NCBI GenBank assembly: GCA_028866435.1
Contig: JAGWIC010000002.1
Span: forward strand, 1 to 64,000
DNA from: Lysobacteraceae bacterium
GTDB lineage: Bacteria; Pseudomonadota; Gammaproteobacteria; Xanthomonadales; Rhodanobacteraceae
Reading direction: 5' to 3'
Length of the DNA: 64,000 nt
The translations under genes and the position numbers were made by a program. The notes below the pieces were generated by a model, which was not told where the DNA came from, did not search any database, and saw only the letters and a program-made list of their open reading frames with translations. Positions 34,412 through 45,766 of this stretch are shown in pieces. Position 1 is the first letter of the stretch. Each line of letters begins with the position of its first letter.

Positions 34412-36571
34412 ATGCATGCACTTTCCAGGTTCCTTCCTCCACTCCGCCGATATCGGCGCATGCTCGCCCTCGCGCTGCTGTGCACCTGCCTCGGCGCGCT
34501 GCATGCCCAGGCCACGGCCAACGACGACTACACCAATCCGCCCAGCCGGGTGGCTCGGCTGTCCTATGTGGCCGGCGATCTGGGCATCCTCCCTGCCGGC
34601 GCGCAGAACTGGAGCGATGCCGACGTAAACCGCCCATTGACCACCGGCGACCGCCTGTCCAGCAGCGGCGACGGCCTGGCGGAACTGGAATTCGGCGGCG
34701 CCACCCTGCGCCTGGACCACCGCACCGACGTGAGCCTGCTCGACCTGAACGAGCAGATCGCGCAGATCGAGCTGAGCCAGGGCACGCTGAGCCTCAGCGT
34801 GTTTCGCCTCGCCCCCGGCCAGAGCTACGAGATCGACACGCCGACCGTGGCCCTGGTGATCGACCAGCCCGGCAGGTTCCGCGTCGACATCGGCGCCAAT
34901 GGCGGCAGCACCCGCGTCACCGCCTTCGATGGTGATGCCACCGTCTATGGCAGCAACAACGCGCAACGCCCGGTCCATGCCGGACGCAGCTACCGCTTCG
35001 TCGATTCCGGCCTGTCCGTCGTGGCGATCGACGATATCGCCGGCGGCGACGGCTTCGACGCCTGGGTCAGCCGGCGCGATGGTCGCTATGCCCGGTCGGA
35101 CGGCAGCCAGTACCTGCCCGACGGCATGGTCGGTACGCCGGACCTTCGTGAATACGGGGCCTGGCAAGTCACCGGCGATTTCGGTCCCGTGTGGTATCCG
35201 GATGATGTCGGCCCCGACTGGGCACCCTACCGCGATGGCCATTGGGCCTATATCGCCCCCTGGGGCTGGACCTGGATCGATGCGATGCCATGGGGCTATG
35301 CGCCCTACCATTACGGCCGTTGGGTCCATACCGGACGGGGCTGGGGCTGGATTCCCGGGCCGCGCGACATCCTTCCGGTCTACGCGCCGGCGCTGGTCGT
35401 CTTTGTCGGCAGCGTGTCGGTAGGCATCGGCCCGGTGGGCTGGTTTCCGCTCGGCCCGGGGGAGATCTACAACCCCTGGTACCGCTGCAACCGCGGCTAC
35501 TACACGCGGATCAACGAGAGCAATATCCGGCGCGACCGGCGGCACGACGAGCGCTCCATCGCCCGCAGGATCGACGCTCACTATGCCCACGATCGCGACA
35601 ACCAGCCACTGCGCGGCGATCGCTACGTCAACCGCGATGCGCCACGCGGGCTCACCGCCATGCCGGGGCGCGATTTCGCCGCGGGCCAGGCGGTGCAACG
35701 CCACCTGCTGCGCGACGACCGGCAACTGGCGTCGGCACCGGTCAATGTCCGTGGCGTCGCGCTGCGGCCGTTGCCGGGCAACCCGGAGGCCGGGCGCAGC
35801 GCGCATGTGCGCAACCTGCCGTTGAATGGCTTCCGCCGCGAGGTCGTGGCGCGCCACGCACCACCGCCGAGCCGTATCGAAACAAGCCGCGGCGTGGCTG
35901 GCCCGGCCCGCGCGATCCTGCCGGAATCACAAATGCGGGTACTCGCCCCTGCGCGAGGGAACGGCAGCCGGCCCGACAACGGCCGGGCGCCGGCAGGCGC
36001 GCGGGTGAACCCGCCGGGCGGCTTCCGCGGAACGGGGGATGCTCCGTTCGCGCAACGCCGCGTCGAGGGCCAGGCCGAACCGCCACGCCCCTATGCGCCG
36101 CCTTCGGCCCGCTACGCCCATCCTGTCGACAGCAACGGCCCGGCGCCACGCTTCGACCGGCAACCGCGCCCCGGGGTGAGCTACATCGCGCCCGCCAACC
36201 GCTACCGTGCGACCACCATCCCGCCGGGCCAGGGCCTGCCACCCGCGCCGCGCATCGAGCCTGCGGCCGGCCTCGGCCGCATCGCCCCGGCCCAGGTGGA
36301 CCGACAGCCCAACTACACCATGCCGCGGCCCGACAGCTACCGCCCCAATGACGCTGCGCCGCGCATCCGCGCCGAACCGATGCAGCGCAACCCGGTGGTC
36401 ATGCAGGAGCCGCGACCATGGCCTGGCGCCAATCAGCCGCCGCGGCAGCTGATGCCGCCGCCGCGCGCCGTTCCACCCGTGCGCGTCGAGGCACCGCGGC
36501 CGCCACCGCGCGAGGCGCCGGCAGCACGGCGGGAGGAGCCGCGCCGGCACGACGACGGGCATCCTCGCTGA
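34412..36571 (+). CDS. FecR/DUF6600-type secreted proline- and arginine-rich protein
   Basis: The start at 34412 follows AAGGGGAC; the track start at 34376 adds twelve residues. The 719-residue product has a signal peptide ([17 protein letters not shown]), a FecR-like domain (about 45-190: [45 protein letters not shown]), then a Trp/Tyr/Gly-rich DUF6600-like region ([37 protein letters not shown]) and a 350-residue low-complexity Pro/Arg/Ala tail. Proteins of this layout are common in soil bacteria and of unknown function; FecR-like domains suggest an envelope location. It stands alone, with a CATAAT box about 70 bases upstream. Confidence 0.82.
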   Translation: MHALSRFLPPLRRYRRMLALALLCTCLGALHAQATANDDYTNPPSRVARLSYVAGDLGILPAGAQNWSDADVNRPLTTGDRLSSSGDGLAELEFGGATLRLDHRTDVSLLDLNEQIAQIELSQGTLSLSVFRLAPGQSYEIDTPTVALVIDQPGRFRVDIGANGGSTRVTAFDGDATVYGSNNAQRPVHAGRSYRFVDSGLSVVAIDDIAGGDGFDAWVSRRDGRYARSDGSQYLPDGMVGTPDLREYGAWQVTGDFGPVWYPDDVGPDWAPYRDGHWAYIAPWGWTWIDAMPWGYAPYHYGRWVHTGRGWGWIPGPRDILPVYAPALVVFVGSVSVGIGPVGWFPLGPGEIYNPWYRCNRGYYTRINESNIRRDRRHDERSIARRIDAHYAHDRDNQPLRGDRYVNRDAPRGLTAMPGRDFAAGQAVQRHLLRDDRQLASAPVNVRGVALRPLPGNPEAGRSAHVRNLPLNGFRREVVARHAPPPSRIETSRGVAGPARAILPESQMRVLAPARGNGSRPDNGRAPAGARVNPPGGFRGTGDAPFAQRRVEGQAEPPRPYAPPSARYAHPVDSNGPAPRFDRQPRPGVSYIAPANRYRATTIPPGQGLPPAPRIEPAAGLGRIAPAQVDRQPNYTMPRPDSYRPNDAAPRIRAEPMQRNPVVMQEPRPWPGANQPPRQLMPPPRAVPPVRVEAPRPPPREAPAARREEPRRHDDGHPR

Positions 36572-36653
36572 CGCCGGATCGACTCGCTACACTTCAGGGA
36601 TTTGCGTGCCGCGCCGGCTCCCCGCGCGCACGTCGAAAACCCCGGAGTCGAGC

Positions 36654-37358
36654 ATGACCGACAGCAACCCGCCCCCCTCGCCGGCCTACCTGCGGCGGAT
36701 TCGCAGCTTCGTGCTGCGCGAGGGCCGCATGACCGCGGCGCAGCAGCGCGCGTTCGATACCCTGTGGCCGCGCTTCGGGCTCGACTACCGCGGCGAGGCA
36801 CGCGACTTCGGCGCCGTGTTCGGGCGCACGGCGCCATGGGTGCTGGAGATCGGCTTCGGCAACGGCGAGGCGCTGGCCTGGGCCAGCGAGCACGACCTCG
36901 CGCGCGACTTCATCGGTGTCGAGGTGCATGGCCCCGGCGTCGGCAGGTTGATGAACGCGCTGGCCGCCCGCGACGCCCGCAACGTACGGATCTACAAGCA
37001 CGACGCGGTGGAGGTGCTGGAGAACGAGATCGCACCCGGCTCGCTGGCCGAGGTGCGGATATGGTTCCCCGACCCGTGGCACAAGACGCGGCACAACAAG
37101 CGGCGCCTGATCCAACCCGAGTTCGTCGCCCTGCTTGCCACACGCATGGCGGCACAGGGCCTGCTGCACCTGGCCACCGACTGGCAGCCCTATGCCGAAC
37201 ACATGATCGAGGTGATGGAAGCCGCGCCGGCCTGGCGCAACCAGGTCGGCCCGGGCCGCTGCGCGGAAAAGCCCGCGTGGCGCATCGAAACCCACTTCGA
37301 GCGGCGTGGGCTGAAGCTCGGTCACGGCGTGTCGGACCTGCTCTACCGCAAAGCCTGA
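36654..37358 (+). CDS. trmB: tRNA (guanine-N7)-methyltransferase TrmB
   Basis: The start at 36654 ([20 protein letters not shown]) follows CCGGAG; the ORF-track start at 36606 is not conserved. The 234-residue enzyme methylates G46 in the variable loop of tRNAs. Diagnostic motifs are [31 protein letters not shown] (SAM site), [20 protein letters not shown] and the closing [20 protein letters not shown] -10-like box lies about 60 bases upstream, so it probably has its own promoter. The neighbours on both sides appear unrelated. Confidence 0.95.
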   Translation: MTDSNPPPSPAYLRRIRSFVLREGRMTAAQQRAFDTLWPRFGLDYRGEARDFGAVFGRTAPWVLEIGFGNGEALAWASEHDLARDFIGVEVHGPGVGRLMNALAARDARNVRIYKHDAVEVLENEIAPGSLAEVRIWFPDPWHKTRHNKRRLIQPEFVALLATRMAAQGLLHLATDWQPYAEHMIEVMEAAPAWRNQVGPGRCAEKPAWRIETHFERRGLKLGHGVSDLLYRKA

Positions 37359-37496
37359 GCCACCTGCGATTCACCAGCCATAGGGCCGGGCCGCTTATAC
37401 TGTGGCGATCCAGCCAGGGACGAAATGACGCAGCGTGATGCTCCCACTGCTCCACCTTCTCGAGCGTAACCGGCCGCCCCGCCAGGGTATCGGCTG

Positions 37497-39338
37497 ATGG
37501 GACTTTCGCTCACTCCCGAAATGATCCTGGTGCTGGGCCTGGTCGGCTTCACCATGCTGATGCTGGTGCTGGAGTGGATCCGCGCCGACATGGTGGCGCT
37601 GCTGGTGGTGGTGGCCATCGGGCTGACCGGGCTGATTCCCTCCGACCGCGTGTTCAACGGCTTTGCCGGCAACGCGGTCATCGCGATCATCGCGATCATG
37701 ATCATGGGCGAGGGACTCGACCGCGCCGGCGTGCTCAGCCTCACCGCCCGCTTCGTGATGCGCATGGCCAGCGGCGTCGAGTCGCGGCTGGGTCTGGTGA
37801 TCAACATGGTCGCCAGCCTGTTCAGCGCGGTGATCCCCAGCCAGGCGCTGGCCGCGCTGATGATCCCGGTCAGCAGCCGCCTGTCCGCCCGCACCGGCGT
37901 GCCGCTGTCGCGGCTGCTGCTGCCGATGGCGTTCTGCATCCTCACCGCCACCAACACCACCCTGATCGCCAACTCGCCGCTGATCGTGCTGAACGACCTC
38001 ATCGCCAGCGCCAACGTCAACCTGCCGCCCGGCGCGCACACGATTCCCAAGTTCGGCCTGTTCAGCGTCACCCCGATCGGCCTGGCGCTGGCGGTGGTGG
38101 GCGTGGCCTATTTCTATTTCTTCGGCCGCAAGCTGCTGCCCGGCCACGAGGACGAGCGCCTCAAGGTCACGCCCGGGCGCACCGAGAGCTACTTCGCCGA
38201 GACCTACGGCATCGGCGGCGACACCGCCGAGCTCACCGTCACCGCGGAGAGCCCGCTGGTCGGCATGAGCATCGGCGAGGCCGAATCGCTGCACGATGCG
38301 CCGCTGATCCTGGCGATCAAGAGTGGCAACGACTCGCGCATGGCGCCGCCGGCCGATCATGTGATCTGGGTCGGCTCGGTGCTGGGCGTGCTTGGCCCGC
38401 ACGAGCAGTTGAACCAGTTCGCCAACAATCAGTTGTGCCGGCTGTCCACCCGCATGCGCCAGCTGGGCGAGCTGTTCAATCCGAGCCGGGCTGGCATTTC
38501 CGAGGTGGTGATACCGCCCAGCTCGCGCTTCATCAAGCAGACCCTGGGCGAGCTGCGCCTGCGCAAGCGCTTCGGCATTTCGGTGCTGGCGGTGACCCGT
38601 GGCGATCACGTGTATCGCGACGACGTGCGCGCGGTCAGCCTGCGCGCGGGCGACACCGTGGTGCTGCACAGCAACTGGCGCGACCTGGCGCTGGCTGCCG
38701 AGGACAAGGACCTGGTCGTCGTCACCGATATCCCGAAGGAGGAACAGCGCCCCGGCAAGATCTGGCAGGCGGTGGGCTTCTTCGTCCTGGCCAAATGCCT
38801 GGCGCTGTTCACCAACCTCGATCTTTCGGTGGCGATGATGACCGGTGCGATCGGCATGCTGCTGTCCGGCGTGCTGAATATGGACGAGGCCTACAAGGCG
38901 ATCAACTGGAAGACGATCTTCGTCACCGCCTGCCTGATTCCGCTGGGCTGGTCGATGGATGCGACCGGCACCGCCGCCTGGGTGGCGCAGGAAGTGCTGG
39001 CGCACCTCGGCGGCGCCTCGCCGTGGGTGCTGCAACTGTGTCTGGCCGTGCTGACCCTGCTGTTTTCGCAGGTGATGTCCAATGTCGGCGCCACCGTGAT
39101 GATGGTGCCCATCGCGATCAGCGTGGCCGTCGCCACCGGCGGCAATCCTTCGGCGTATGCGCTGATCGTGGCGGTGTCGTCGTCCAACACCTTCCTGCTC
39201 AGCTCCGGCCACCCCGCATTGATGATGGTGACCGGCCCCGGCGGCTATCGCAGCAAGGATTTCCTCCGCGTCGGCACGCCGCTCACCCTGGTGATGCTGG
39301 TGGTCACCCTGGTCGCGATCAACCTGCTGTTCCGTTGA
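37497..39338 (+). CDS. SLC13-family permease with two TrkA-C domains
   Basis: The 613-residue protein has an N-terminal block of membrane segments (MILVLGLVGFTMLMLVLEWI, AVIAIIAIMIMGEGL, with SQALAALMIPV and TATNTTLIANSPLIVL), a cytoplasmic middle (about 225-420) with two TrkA-C/RCK-C-like repeats (ESPLVGMSIGEAESLHDAPLI and SSRFIKQTLGELRLRKRFGI), and a second membrane block. This is the layout of the ArsB/CitT superfamily SLC13 transporters, which move dicarboxylates or sulfate with sodium. The TrkA-C domains suggest ligand control. The substrate cannot be assigned. A TATACT box at about 37395 may be its promoter. Confidence 0.85.
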   Translation: MGLSLTPEMILVLGLVGFTMLMLVLEWIRADMVALLVVVAIGLTGLIPSDRVFNGFAGNAVIAIIAIMIMGEGLDRAGVLSLTARFVMRMASGVESRLGLVINMVASLFSAVIPSQALAALMIPVSSRLSARTGVPLSRLLLPMAFCILTATNTTLIANSPLIVLNDLIASANVNLPPGAHTIPKFGLFSVTPIGLALAVVGVAYFYFFGRKLLPGHEDERLKVTPGRTESYFAETYGIGGDTAELTVTAESPLVGMSIGEAESLHDAPLILAIKSGNDSRMAPPADHVIWVGSVLGVLGPHEQLNQFANNQLCRLSTRMRQLGELFNPSRAGISEVVIPPSSRFIKQTLGELRLRKRFGISVLAVTRGDHVYRDDVRAVSLRAGDTVVLHSNWRDLALAAEDKDLVVVTDIPKEEQRPGKIWQAVGFFVLAKCLALFTNLDLSVAMMTGAIGMLLSGVLNMDEAYKAINWKTIFVTACLIPLGWSMDATGTAAWVAQEVLAHLGGASPWVLQLCLAVLTLLFSQVMSNVGATVMMVPIAISVAVATGGNPSAYALIVAVSSSNTFLLSSGHPALMMVTGPGGYRSKDFLRVGTPLTLVMLVVTLVAINLLFR

Positions 39339-39427
39339 CCGCCACCAGCAGGTCGCCCGGCCCGGCCTTCAAGCAGCCGTGCCGGCATCCGCGACCTGCC
39401 CGCCGCCGAGGCCCGGGAGCGGCCGGC

Positions 39428-39793
39428 TCAGGCGTCCGCCGCCAGGCAAACCATGCCGTCACGAATCTGCAGCGCCACTTCCCGCAGGTGCTCCCCCCGG
39501 CACGGCCCGCCGATGCACAGGCCATCGAGCTGGTTGAAGGTGGCGCCGTGGACCGCGCAGATCAGGTTGTCGTTCGTCAGCAGGAATTGGCCCGGCGCAT
39601 AATCCAGCCGCCGACCGGCGTGCGGACAGATATTGAGGTACGCGCGCAGCTGCCCCGCTCGCCGCAGCAGGATCAGGCTTTCCGGCCCGTCGGCCAGCAC
39701 CACGTCGACGGCGCAGGCACTACCCTCGGCGACCGACTCGACCCGGCACAGCGCTTGTCCGGCGCGGGGCGGGACGGGAGAAAATGTATCCAT
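39428..39793 (-). CDS. Rieske [2Fe-2S] domain protein (ferredoxin-like)
   Basis: The start at 39793 (MDTFSPVPPRAGQ) is preferred; the track start at 39871 overlaps the promoter region of the divergent gene. The 121-residue protein is a single Rieske domain with both cluster ligands, CPHAGRRLDY and CAVHGATF, the C-x-H ... C-x2-H pattern. No oxygenase catalytic domain is attached, so it is either a small ferredoxin component or a stand-alone electron carrier. Related proteins are annotated as NirD-like or biphenyl-dioxygenase-type ferredoxins. There is no oxygenase nearby, and its redox partner is unknown. Confidence 0.88.
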   Translation of the reverse strand: MDTFSPVPPRAGQALCRVESVAEGSACAVDVVLADGPESLILLRRAGQLRAYLNICPHAGRRLDYAPGQFLLTNDNLICAVHGATFNQLDGLCIGGPCRGEHLREVALQIRDGMVCLAADA

Positions 39794-39870
39794 CAGCACT
39801 TGCCTCGCGGGCCGGGAAGCCCCATCGTTACGTCCGTAAGTCGTTGATTTTACCATACGGATTTTTAACA

Positions 39871-40143
39871 ATGCATTTTTCCATGCCCACCATGCGCCGC
39901 CCGCGCCATCCCCTGGCGCGCTTCCTGTCGCTGCTGATCGGTATCGCCGTGATGGGTGTGCTGCTGGTGTTCGGACTGGTCGTGGCCGGCGTACTGCTGG
40001 TGGGTGGCGGCTTGCTGCTGGTCCTGCGCCAGTGGAAGCTGTCGCGCGGCGCGACCAGGCCCGCCCGCACCGATCCCCACCAGCCGGCGGTGCTGGAAGG
40101 CGAGTTCGTGGTGATTCGCCAGCATCGTCCGATCACCCATTAG
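39871..40143 (+). CDS. Small membrane hypothetical protein
   Basis: Starting at 39871 (MHFSMPTMRRPRHPLARF), this 90-residue protein has a basic N-terminus and a long hydrophobic stretch (FLSLLIGIAVMGVLLVFGLVVAGVLLVGGGLLLVLRQW) that probably forms two tight membrane segments. A short hydrophilic C-terminus ends the protein. The upstream TACCAT-ACGG-ATTTTTAAC region is AT-rich and may hold divergent promoters for this gene and the Rieske gene. No family is recognised; similar short proteins occur in Xanthomonadales (from memory). Confidence 0.6.
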   Translation: MHFSMPTMRRPRHPLARFLSLLIGIAVMGVLLVFGLVVAGVLLVGGGLLLVLRQWKLSRGATRPARTDPHQPAVLEGEFVVIRQHRPITH

Positions 40144-40301
40144 GAAAAGCCGGTTTTCAACCGACGGATATCGGGTCGTCCCGCGCCTATCGCCCATTTG
40201 TCGGAACGACAGCGCACCGGATCCCGCCGCGTTTGGCCGGGGACCATGCACGAAGGGATGCCGTTGGCTGATAATGGCCGCTTCCCCCACGACCCACCCT
40301 C

Positions 40302-41219
40302 ATGCCCGACAACCCCGCCGGCACCGCGACGCCCCCGCCGCGCCGCCTCACCGATCCGCGTCTGCTGATTCCACTGGCGCTGCTGGCGCTGTACCTGATC
40401 TGGGGCTCGACCTATCTGGGTATCCGCTACGCGCTGGAAAGCTACCCGCCGTTCCTGCTCGCCGGCGTGCGCTTTCTGGTGGTCGGGTCGCTGTTCTATG
40501 CCTTCCTGCGCTGGCGGGGCGTGGTGGCGCCCACGGCGCTGCAATGGCGCAATGCGGCTTTCTCCGGCGTCCTGCTGCTCGGCTTCGGCAACGGCCTGGT
40601 GTGCTATGCCGAACAGCGGGTGAACTCGGGCATTGCCGCAGTCGCGGTGGCGAGCATGCCGCTGTTCGCGGCGCTGTTCGCCGGCCTTTACGGCCAGTGG
40701 TCGACCCGCCGTGAAACCGTGGGCTTGGCGATCGGCTTCGCCGGCGTGGTGGTGCTGAACATGGGCAGTGGCCTGTCAGGCTCGCGCCTGGGCGCGGCGG
40801 CCCTGCTTGCCGCCGCCATGTGCTGGGCCTTCGGCTCGGTGTGGAGCAAGCGCCAGGACATGCCCGGCGGCTCGATGAACACCGCCGCGCAGATGCTGTG
40901 CGGCAGCGCCGCCCTGCTGCTGATGGGCTACGGCAGCGGCGAGCACCTCCCAACCCATCCGGCCCTGCGCGCCACCCTGGCACTGGCCTACCTCGCCGTC
41001 TTCGGCTCGTTGATCGCCTTCAGCGCCTACCTCTATGTACTCAAGCATGCGCGCCCCGCCGTGGCGACCAGCTATGCCTACGTCAACCCGCCGATCGCCG
41101 TGCTGGTCGGCGTGCTGCTTGCCGGCGAGCACGTCGGTCCCTACGACCTGACCGGCATGGCCGTGATCCTGCTCGGCGTGGGCGTGATCACGCTGGCCAG
41201 GCAGAAGCGGCCGGCCTAG
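40302..41219 (+). CDS. EamA-family (DMT) exporter, YedA-like
   Basis: The 305-residue product has ten predicted membrane segments in two EamA repeats. The first starts LLALYLIWGSTYLGIRYALES and the second LGAAALLAAAMCWAFGSVWSK, and the closing part YLYVLKHARPAVATSYAYVNPPIAVLVG is typical of YedA/RhaT-like exporters. These proteins export small metabolites or amino-acid-like compounds. A GATAAT box lies about 30 bases before the ATG. It stands alone, and the substrate cannot be inferred. Confidence 0.88.
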   Translation: MPDNPAGTATPPPRRLTDPRLLIPLALLALYLIWGSTYLGIRYALESYPPFLLAGVRFLVVGSLFYAFLRWRGVVAPTALQWRNAAFSGVLLLGFGNGLVCYAEQRVNSGIAAVAVASMPLFAALFAGLYGQWSTRRETVGLAIGFAGVVVLNMGSGLSGSRLGAAALLAAAMCWAFGSVWSKRQDMPGGSMNTAAQMLCGSAALLLMGYGSGEHLPTHPALRATLALAYLAVFGSLIAFSAYLYVLKHARPAVATSYAYVNPPIAVLVGVLLAGEHVGPYDLTGMAVILLGVGVITLARQKRPA

Positions 41220-41258
41220 GGCACGCCGCCGCCGGCACCGGCAGCCGCCCCGTTTTGC

Positions 41259-41264
41259 TAGTCT
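41259..41264 (+). promoter_or_regulatory. -10-like box, near-leaderless arrangement, FAH-family gene
   Basis: TAGTCT ends seven bases before the ATG at 41272, close to the six-base spacing seen at other genes of the window. Confidence 0.35.
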
Positions 41265-41271
41265 TGACGGC

Positions 41272-41958
41272 ATGACCTATGCCCTCTTGCCCCCTGCGAT
41301 ACCGAGCCTGCCGATCGTCGGCAGCGACCAGCGTTTCGCGATTCGCCGCGTGTTCTGCATCGGCCGCAACTACGCCGAGCATGCCCGCGAAATGGGGGCG
41401 ACGGTAGACCGGTCCGCCCCGATGTTCTTCTGCAAGCCGGCCGACGCGGTGGTCGGCGATGGCGCCGAGGTGCCCTACCCCTCGGCCACTCACGACCTGC
41501 ACCATGAGGTGGAAATGGTGGTGGCACTGGGCGGTGGCGGCCGCGACATCGTCCCCGAACAGGCCCTCAGCCTGGCCTGGGGCTATGGCGTCGGGCTGGA
41601 CCTGACCCGGCGCGACCTGCAGGCGCAGGCCAAGGCGAAGGGCCATCCCTGGGACGTGGCCAAGGCGTTCGACCACTCCGCGCCGGTCTCCGCCCTGCTG
41701 CCGGCCCAGGTGGCGGTGCCGGGTGCCGACACCGTGCTGCAACTGCACGTCAACGGCGGGCTGCGCCAGCAGACCACGCTGGGGCAGATGGTGCACGACG
41801 TGCCACACATCATCGCGGCGTTGTCGGGCCTGTTCGAGCTGAAGGCCGGCGACCTGATCTTCACCGGCACGCCTGCCGGCGTTGCCGCGCTCGAGCGGGG
41901 CGACCGGTTCCTGGCCGAGCTGGTCGGCATGGCGCGGCTGGAGGGGCGGATCGTCTAG
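41272..41958 (+). CDS. Fumarylacetoacetate hydrolase-family protein
   Basis: This 228-residue protein contains [45 protein letters not shown] (metal ligands), [33 protein letters not shown] and [18 protein letters not shown]. These are the core features of the YcgM-type FAH family, which includes fumarylpyruvate hydrolase, acylpyruvase and oxaloacetate decarboxylase activities. The exact reaction is not determined by sequence. No aromatic-degradation genes are near, so a housekeeping acylpyruvase or oxaloacetate role is more likely (inference). Confidence 0.87.
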   Translation: MTYALLPPAIPSLPIVGSDQRFAIRRVFCIGRNYAEHAREMGATVDRSAPMFFCKPADAVVGDGAEVPYPSATHDLHHEVEMVVALGGGGRDIVPEQALSLAWGYGVGLDLTRRDLQAQAKAKGHPWDVAKAFDHSAPVSALLPAQVAVPGADTVLQLHVNGGLRQQTTLGQMVHDVPHIIAALSGLFELKAGDLIFTGTPAGVAALERGDRFLAELVGMARLEGRIV

Positions 41959-42100
41959 CGGCGCAACGGCTGCCGGGATACCGGCACCGCCGGCCGCCCC
42001 CGGGCGTCAAGCCACACGAACGAATCGACCAGCGCACCTGCAACCGATTTCGCATTACAGTTGGCCTGCCATACGGCTCAACTCAAGGGAGAACACCAAC

Positions 42101-42511
42101 ATGAGCATGCTCAGCGAATTCAAGGCCTTCGCCATGCGCGGCAGCGTCATCGACCTGGCCGTCGGTGTCGTGATCGGCGGGGCCTTCGGCAAGATCGTCA
42201 CTTCGCTGGTGAACGACATCATCATGCCGCCGATCGGATTGATCACCGGCGGCGCCGATTTCGGCGATTTGAAGTGGGTCCTCAAGGCAGCGGACAACAG
42301 CAACCCCGCACACAAGGTTCCGGCGGTGGCGATCCAGTACGGCACCTTCGTCAACACGGCGATCCAGTTCCTGATCATCGCCTTCGCGATCTTCATGGTG
42401 GTCAAGGTGATCAACAAGATGAGCCGCAAGAAGGAGGAGGCGCCGGCCGCGCCGCCCGCCGATGTCGCCCTGCTGACCGAGATCCGCGATCTGCTCAAGA
42501 CCAAACAGTAG
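42101..42511 (+). CDS. mscL: Large-conductance mechanosensitive channel MscL
   Basis: The start at 42101 ([22 protein letters not shown]) follows AAGGGA; the ORF-track frame at 41882 is much too long. The 136-residue protein is of normal length. It has the N-terminal amphipathic helix, TM1 with [24 protein letters not shown], a periplasmic loop, TM2 ([18 protein letters not shown]) and a charged C-terminal bundle. MscL opens under membrane tension to release osmolytes after osmotic downshock. A 12-bp perfect inverted repeat follows the gene. Confidence 0.97.
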   Translation: MSMLSEFKAFAMRGSVIDLAVGVVIGGAFGKIVTSLVNDIIMPPIGLITGGADFGDLKWVLKAADNSNPAHKVPAVAIQYGTFVNTAIQFLIIAFAIFMVVKVINKMSRKKEEAPAAPPADVALLTEIRDLLKTKQ

Positions 42512-42523
42512 CCGTGGTGGTCG

Positions 42524-42562
42524 CGCTCCGGTCAGCGCGGCACAGCGCAACTGACCGGAGCG
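42524..42562. terminator. 12-bp perfect inverted repeat between mscL and the RND pump gene
   Basis: CGCTCCGGTCAG (42524-42535) and CTGACCGGAGCG (42551-42562) pair perfectly around a 15-base loop. It lies between convergent genes but lacks a T tract on either side, so its terminator role is tentative. Confidence 0.5.
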
Positions 42563-42664
42563 TCATCCCGTATCGGCACGACCTGGGGACCGCCGGCACG
42601 GCTGCGCGATGTCGCCGCTGGCCGGGCCATGCCGCACCGTCGGCCTGCGCGATGCACGCGCGGA

Positions 42665-45600
42665 TCACCGCGCCGGCAGCGCCCTGCGCGAACGCCCGAA
42701 GCGCTGCTGCAGGCGATCCATGTAGAGGTAGATCACCGGCGTGAGGTAAAGCGTCAGCACCTGCGACACCAGCAGGCCGCCGACCACCGCCAGCCCCAGC
42801 GGCCGCCGTGACGAGGCACCCGCACCGATTCCCATCGCCACCGGCAAGGTACCGGCAAAGGCCGCCATGGTGGTCATCATGATCGGGCGAAAACGCACGT
42901 GGCAGGCTTCGATGATCGCCTGCGCCGGCGCCATGCCCTCTACCCGCTGTCGTTCCAGTGCGAAGTCGATCAGCATGATCGCGTTCTTCTTCACGATGCC
43001 GATCAGCATCACGATACCGACGAAGGAAAACAGGTCCAGCGGCGCCCGGAACAGCATGAGCGTGAGCAAGGCGCCCACACCCGCCGCCGGCAGCCCGGAC
43101 AGGATGGTCAGCGGGTGGATGAAGCTCTCGTACAGGATGCCCAGCACCAGGTAGATCACGAACACCGCCAGCACCAGCAGCAGGCCCATGCCCTGCATGG
43201 ACTGCTGGAACGCCTGCGCGGTGCCCTGCACGCTGCCGCTGATCGAGGCCGGCAAGTTCAGCTTTCTCATCGCGCCGTCGATGCTGCCCACCGCCTGGCT
43301 CAGGCTGACGCCGGGAGCGAGGTTGAACGAGATCGTCACCGCCGGCAGCTGGCCCTGGTGATTCACCGTCAGCGGCTGCGCGATGCGCTGGAAACTGGCG
43401 ACGGTGCTGAGCGGCACCAGCGCTCCGCTGTTCGAGGTGACGTACAGCTGCGACAGGATCGCCGGATCGTTCTGCAGGGGGTAATCCACCTGCAGGATCA
43501 CCCAGTACTGCGTGGCGGCGCCGTAGATGGTGGAAACCTGGCGTTCGCCAAACGCCGTCCCGAGGGCGCTCTGCACCTGGCGCATGGTAAGCCCCAGGGG
43601 CGCGAGCCTGTCGCGATTGACCCGGACCGAGATGGCCGGGCCATTGAGGTCGAGATCGCTGGTCACGTCCTGGAAGCCGGGCAGCCGGGAGAACGCCTGC
43701 TGCACCCTGCCCGCCGCGCCATACAGCGCCTGCAGGTCGACCGACTGCAGGGTGTACTGGTACTCCGCCTTGGATTGCCGTCCACCCACCTGGATCGCCG
43801 GCGGGTTCTGGATATAGGCGCGGATACCCGGCACCTTGGCGAACTGCCTGCGCAGCTCCTGCATGATCCCGTCCGGGTCGAGCGGGCGCTCATCGGCAGG
43901 CTTCAGCCGCATGAAGATCGAGCCGTTGTTGGTGGTCGTGCGCGGGCCGCCGCTGCCGACCGAGGAGATGAAGGCGGCGACGTTCGGGTCCTTCGCCACG
44001 ATCGCCGCCAGTCGCTGCTGGCGCGCCTTCATCGCGGTGATCGAGATGTCGTCCGGCCCTTCGGTGTTGACGTACAACTGCCCGGTATCGCCGGCCGGGA
44101 TGAAATCCTTGTTGACCGCCACGAACAACAGCGCGGTGGCCAGCAGGCTCGCGAAGAACACCCCCAGCACGCTGCGCGGGTGCGCCAGCGACCACGCCAG
44201 CGAACGGTTGTAGCCGTCGCGCATGTGGTTGAAGCCGCGGTCGAACCACAGCACCACACGGGACTTCCGCTGCTGGTCGGCATGCCGGATGAAGCGGCTG
44301 CACAACATCGGGGTCAGCGTGATCGAGACAAAACCCGAGATCAGGATCGCCGTGCTGATGGTCACCGCGAACTCGTGGAACAACCGCCCCACGATGCCGC
44401 CCATGAACATCACCGGCAGGAACACGGCCACCAGCGACACCGTCATCGAGAAGATCGTGAAGCCGATCTCCGAGGCCCCCTTGAGCGAGGCCTGGTACGG
44501 CTCCATGCCGGACTCGACATGGCGCACGATGTTCTCCAGCATCACGATCGCATCGTCCACCACGAAACCGACCACCAGGGTCAGCGCCAGCAGCGACAGG
44601 TTGTCCAGACTGTAGCCAAGCACATACATCGCGCCGAACGTGCCGATCACCGACACCGGCAGCGCCAGCGCCGGAATCAGCGTGGCCGACGCGTTGCCCA
44701 GGAACAGGTAGATCACCAGGATCACCAGCACGCCGGCGAGCAGCAGGGTGTACTGCACGTCGTCCACCGAGGCGCGGATCGACTGGGAGCGGTCGTACAG
44801 CACACCGAGCTTGATCGACGGCGGCAGCGTCGCCTCGAACTGCGGCAACACCGCGCGGATGCGATCGACCGTGGTCACCGTGTTGGAACCGGGCTGGCGC
44901 TCGATCGCCAGCACGATCGCGCGCTTGCCGTTGAACCAGCTGGCGACCTGGTCGTTCTGCACACCGTCGCTGGCGTGCCCCAGGGCGGACAGGCGCACGG
45001 GTGCGCCGTTGCGATAGGCCACGACCACGTCGTTGTAGGGCGCGGCGCGCTGCAACTGGCCGTTGGAGCTGACCTGCAGCAATTGCCGGCGGCCATTGAG
45101 CGAGCCGGTGGCGAGGTTGACATTGGCGTCGCTGATCGCCTGCTGCACGGTGTCGATGCCGATGCCGTTGGCCGCCAGCTTGTTCGGGTCGACGCTGATG
45201 CGCACCGCGTACTTCTGCGAACCGAACACGCCCACCTGGGCCACGCCGTCGATCATCGACAGGCGCTGGGCAAGCTCGGTTTCGGCGTACTCGTCGACGG
45301 TCGACAACGGCAGGGTATCCGAGCGCAGGGTCAGGTAGAGGATCGCCTTGTCCGCCGGGTTCATCTTGCGGAAGGTGGGCGGCGTCGGCATCGTCGTCGG
45401 CAACAGCCGCAGCGCCGCCGAGATCGCCGACTGCACGTCCTGCGCGGCGGCATCGATGTTGCGATCGAGCTGGAAGGTCAGGGTGATCGAGGTCGACCCC
45501 AGCGCGCTGGTGGAGGTCATCGACGAGATGCCGGCAATCGTCGACAGCTGGTTTTCCAGCGGCGTGGCCACGGCACTGGCCATGGTCTCCGGCGAGGCGC

Positions 45601-45757
45601 CGGGCAGGCTGGCGCTGATCGAGATGGTGGGGAAATCCACGTTCGGCAGTTCGTTCACCGGAAGCTTCGGGTAGGCGACCACGCCGAACACCAGCAAGGC
45701 GACCATCAGCAAGACGGTCATCACCGGCCGGCGGATGCACAGGGCGGGCAGGTTCAT
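42665..45757 (-). CDS. RND efflux pump inner-membrane transporter (MdtB/MdtC-like)
   Basis: The 1030-residue protein opens [20 protein letters not shown] and contains the HAE1-family features [25 protein letters not shown], the proton-relay Asp pair in TM4 ([19 protein letters not shown]), a second periplasmic domain and the closing [22 protein letters not shown]. The MdtB/MdtC/MuxB subgroup is suggested by its length and N-terminus. It exports drugs or bile-salt-like compounds with an adaptor and an outer-membrane channel. Only the adaptor is encoded here, ten bases upstream, so a channel from elsewhere must be shared. Confidence 0.93.
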   Translation of the reverse strand: MNLPALCIRRPVMTVLLMVALLVFGVVAYPKLPVNELPNVDFPTISISASLPGASPETMASAVATPLENQLSTIAGISSMTSTSALGSTSITLTFQLDRNIDAAAQDVQSAISAALRLLPTTMPTPPTFRKMNPADKAILYLTLRSDTLPLSTVDEYAETELAQRLSMIDGVAQVGVFGSQKYAVRISVDPNKLAANGIGIDTVQQAISDANVNLATGSLNGRRQLLQVSSNGQLQRAAPYNDVVVAYRNGAPVRLSALGHASDGVQNDQVASWFNGKRAIVLAIERQPGSNTVTTVDRIRAVLPQFEATLPPSIKLGVLYDRSQSIRASVDDVQYTLLLAGVLVILVIYLFLGNASATLIPALALPVSVIGTFGAMYVLGYSLDNLSLLALTLVVGFVVDDAIVMLENIVRHVESGMEPYQASLKGASEIGFTIFSMTVSLVAVFLPVMFMGGIVGRLFHEFAVTISTAILISGFVSITLTPMLCSRFIRHADQQRKSRVVLWFDRGFNHMRDGYNRSLAWSLAHPRSVLGVFFASLLATALLFVAVNKDFIPAGDTGQLYVNTEGPDDISITAMKARQQRLAAIVAKDPNVAAFISSVGSGGPRTTTNNGSIFMRLKPADERPLDPDGIMQELRRQFAKVPGIRAYIQNPPAIQVGGRQSKAEYQYTLQSVDLQALYGAAGRVQQAFSRLPGFQDVTSDLDLNGPAISVRVNRDRLAPLGLTMRQVQSALGTAFGERQVSTIYGAATQYWVILQVDYPLQNDPAILSQLYVTSNSGALVPLSTVASFQRIAQPLTVNHQGQLPAVTISFNLAPGVSLSQAVGSIDGAMRKLNLPASISGSVQGTAQAFQQSMQGMGLLLVLAVFVIYLVLGILYESFIHPLTILSGLPAAGVGALLTLMLFRAPLDLFSFVGIVMLIGIVKKNAIMLIDFALERQRVEGMAPAQAIIEACHVRFRPIMMTTMAAFAGTLPVAMGIGAGASSRRPLGLAVVGGLLVSQVLTLYLTPVIYLYMDRLQQRFGRSRRALPAR

Positions 45758-45766
45758 GGCCGGCGC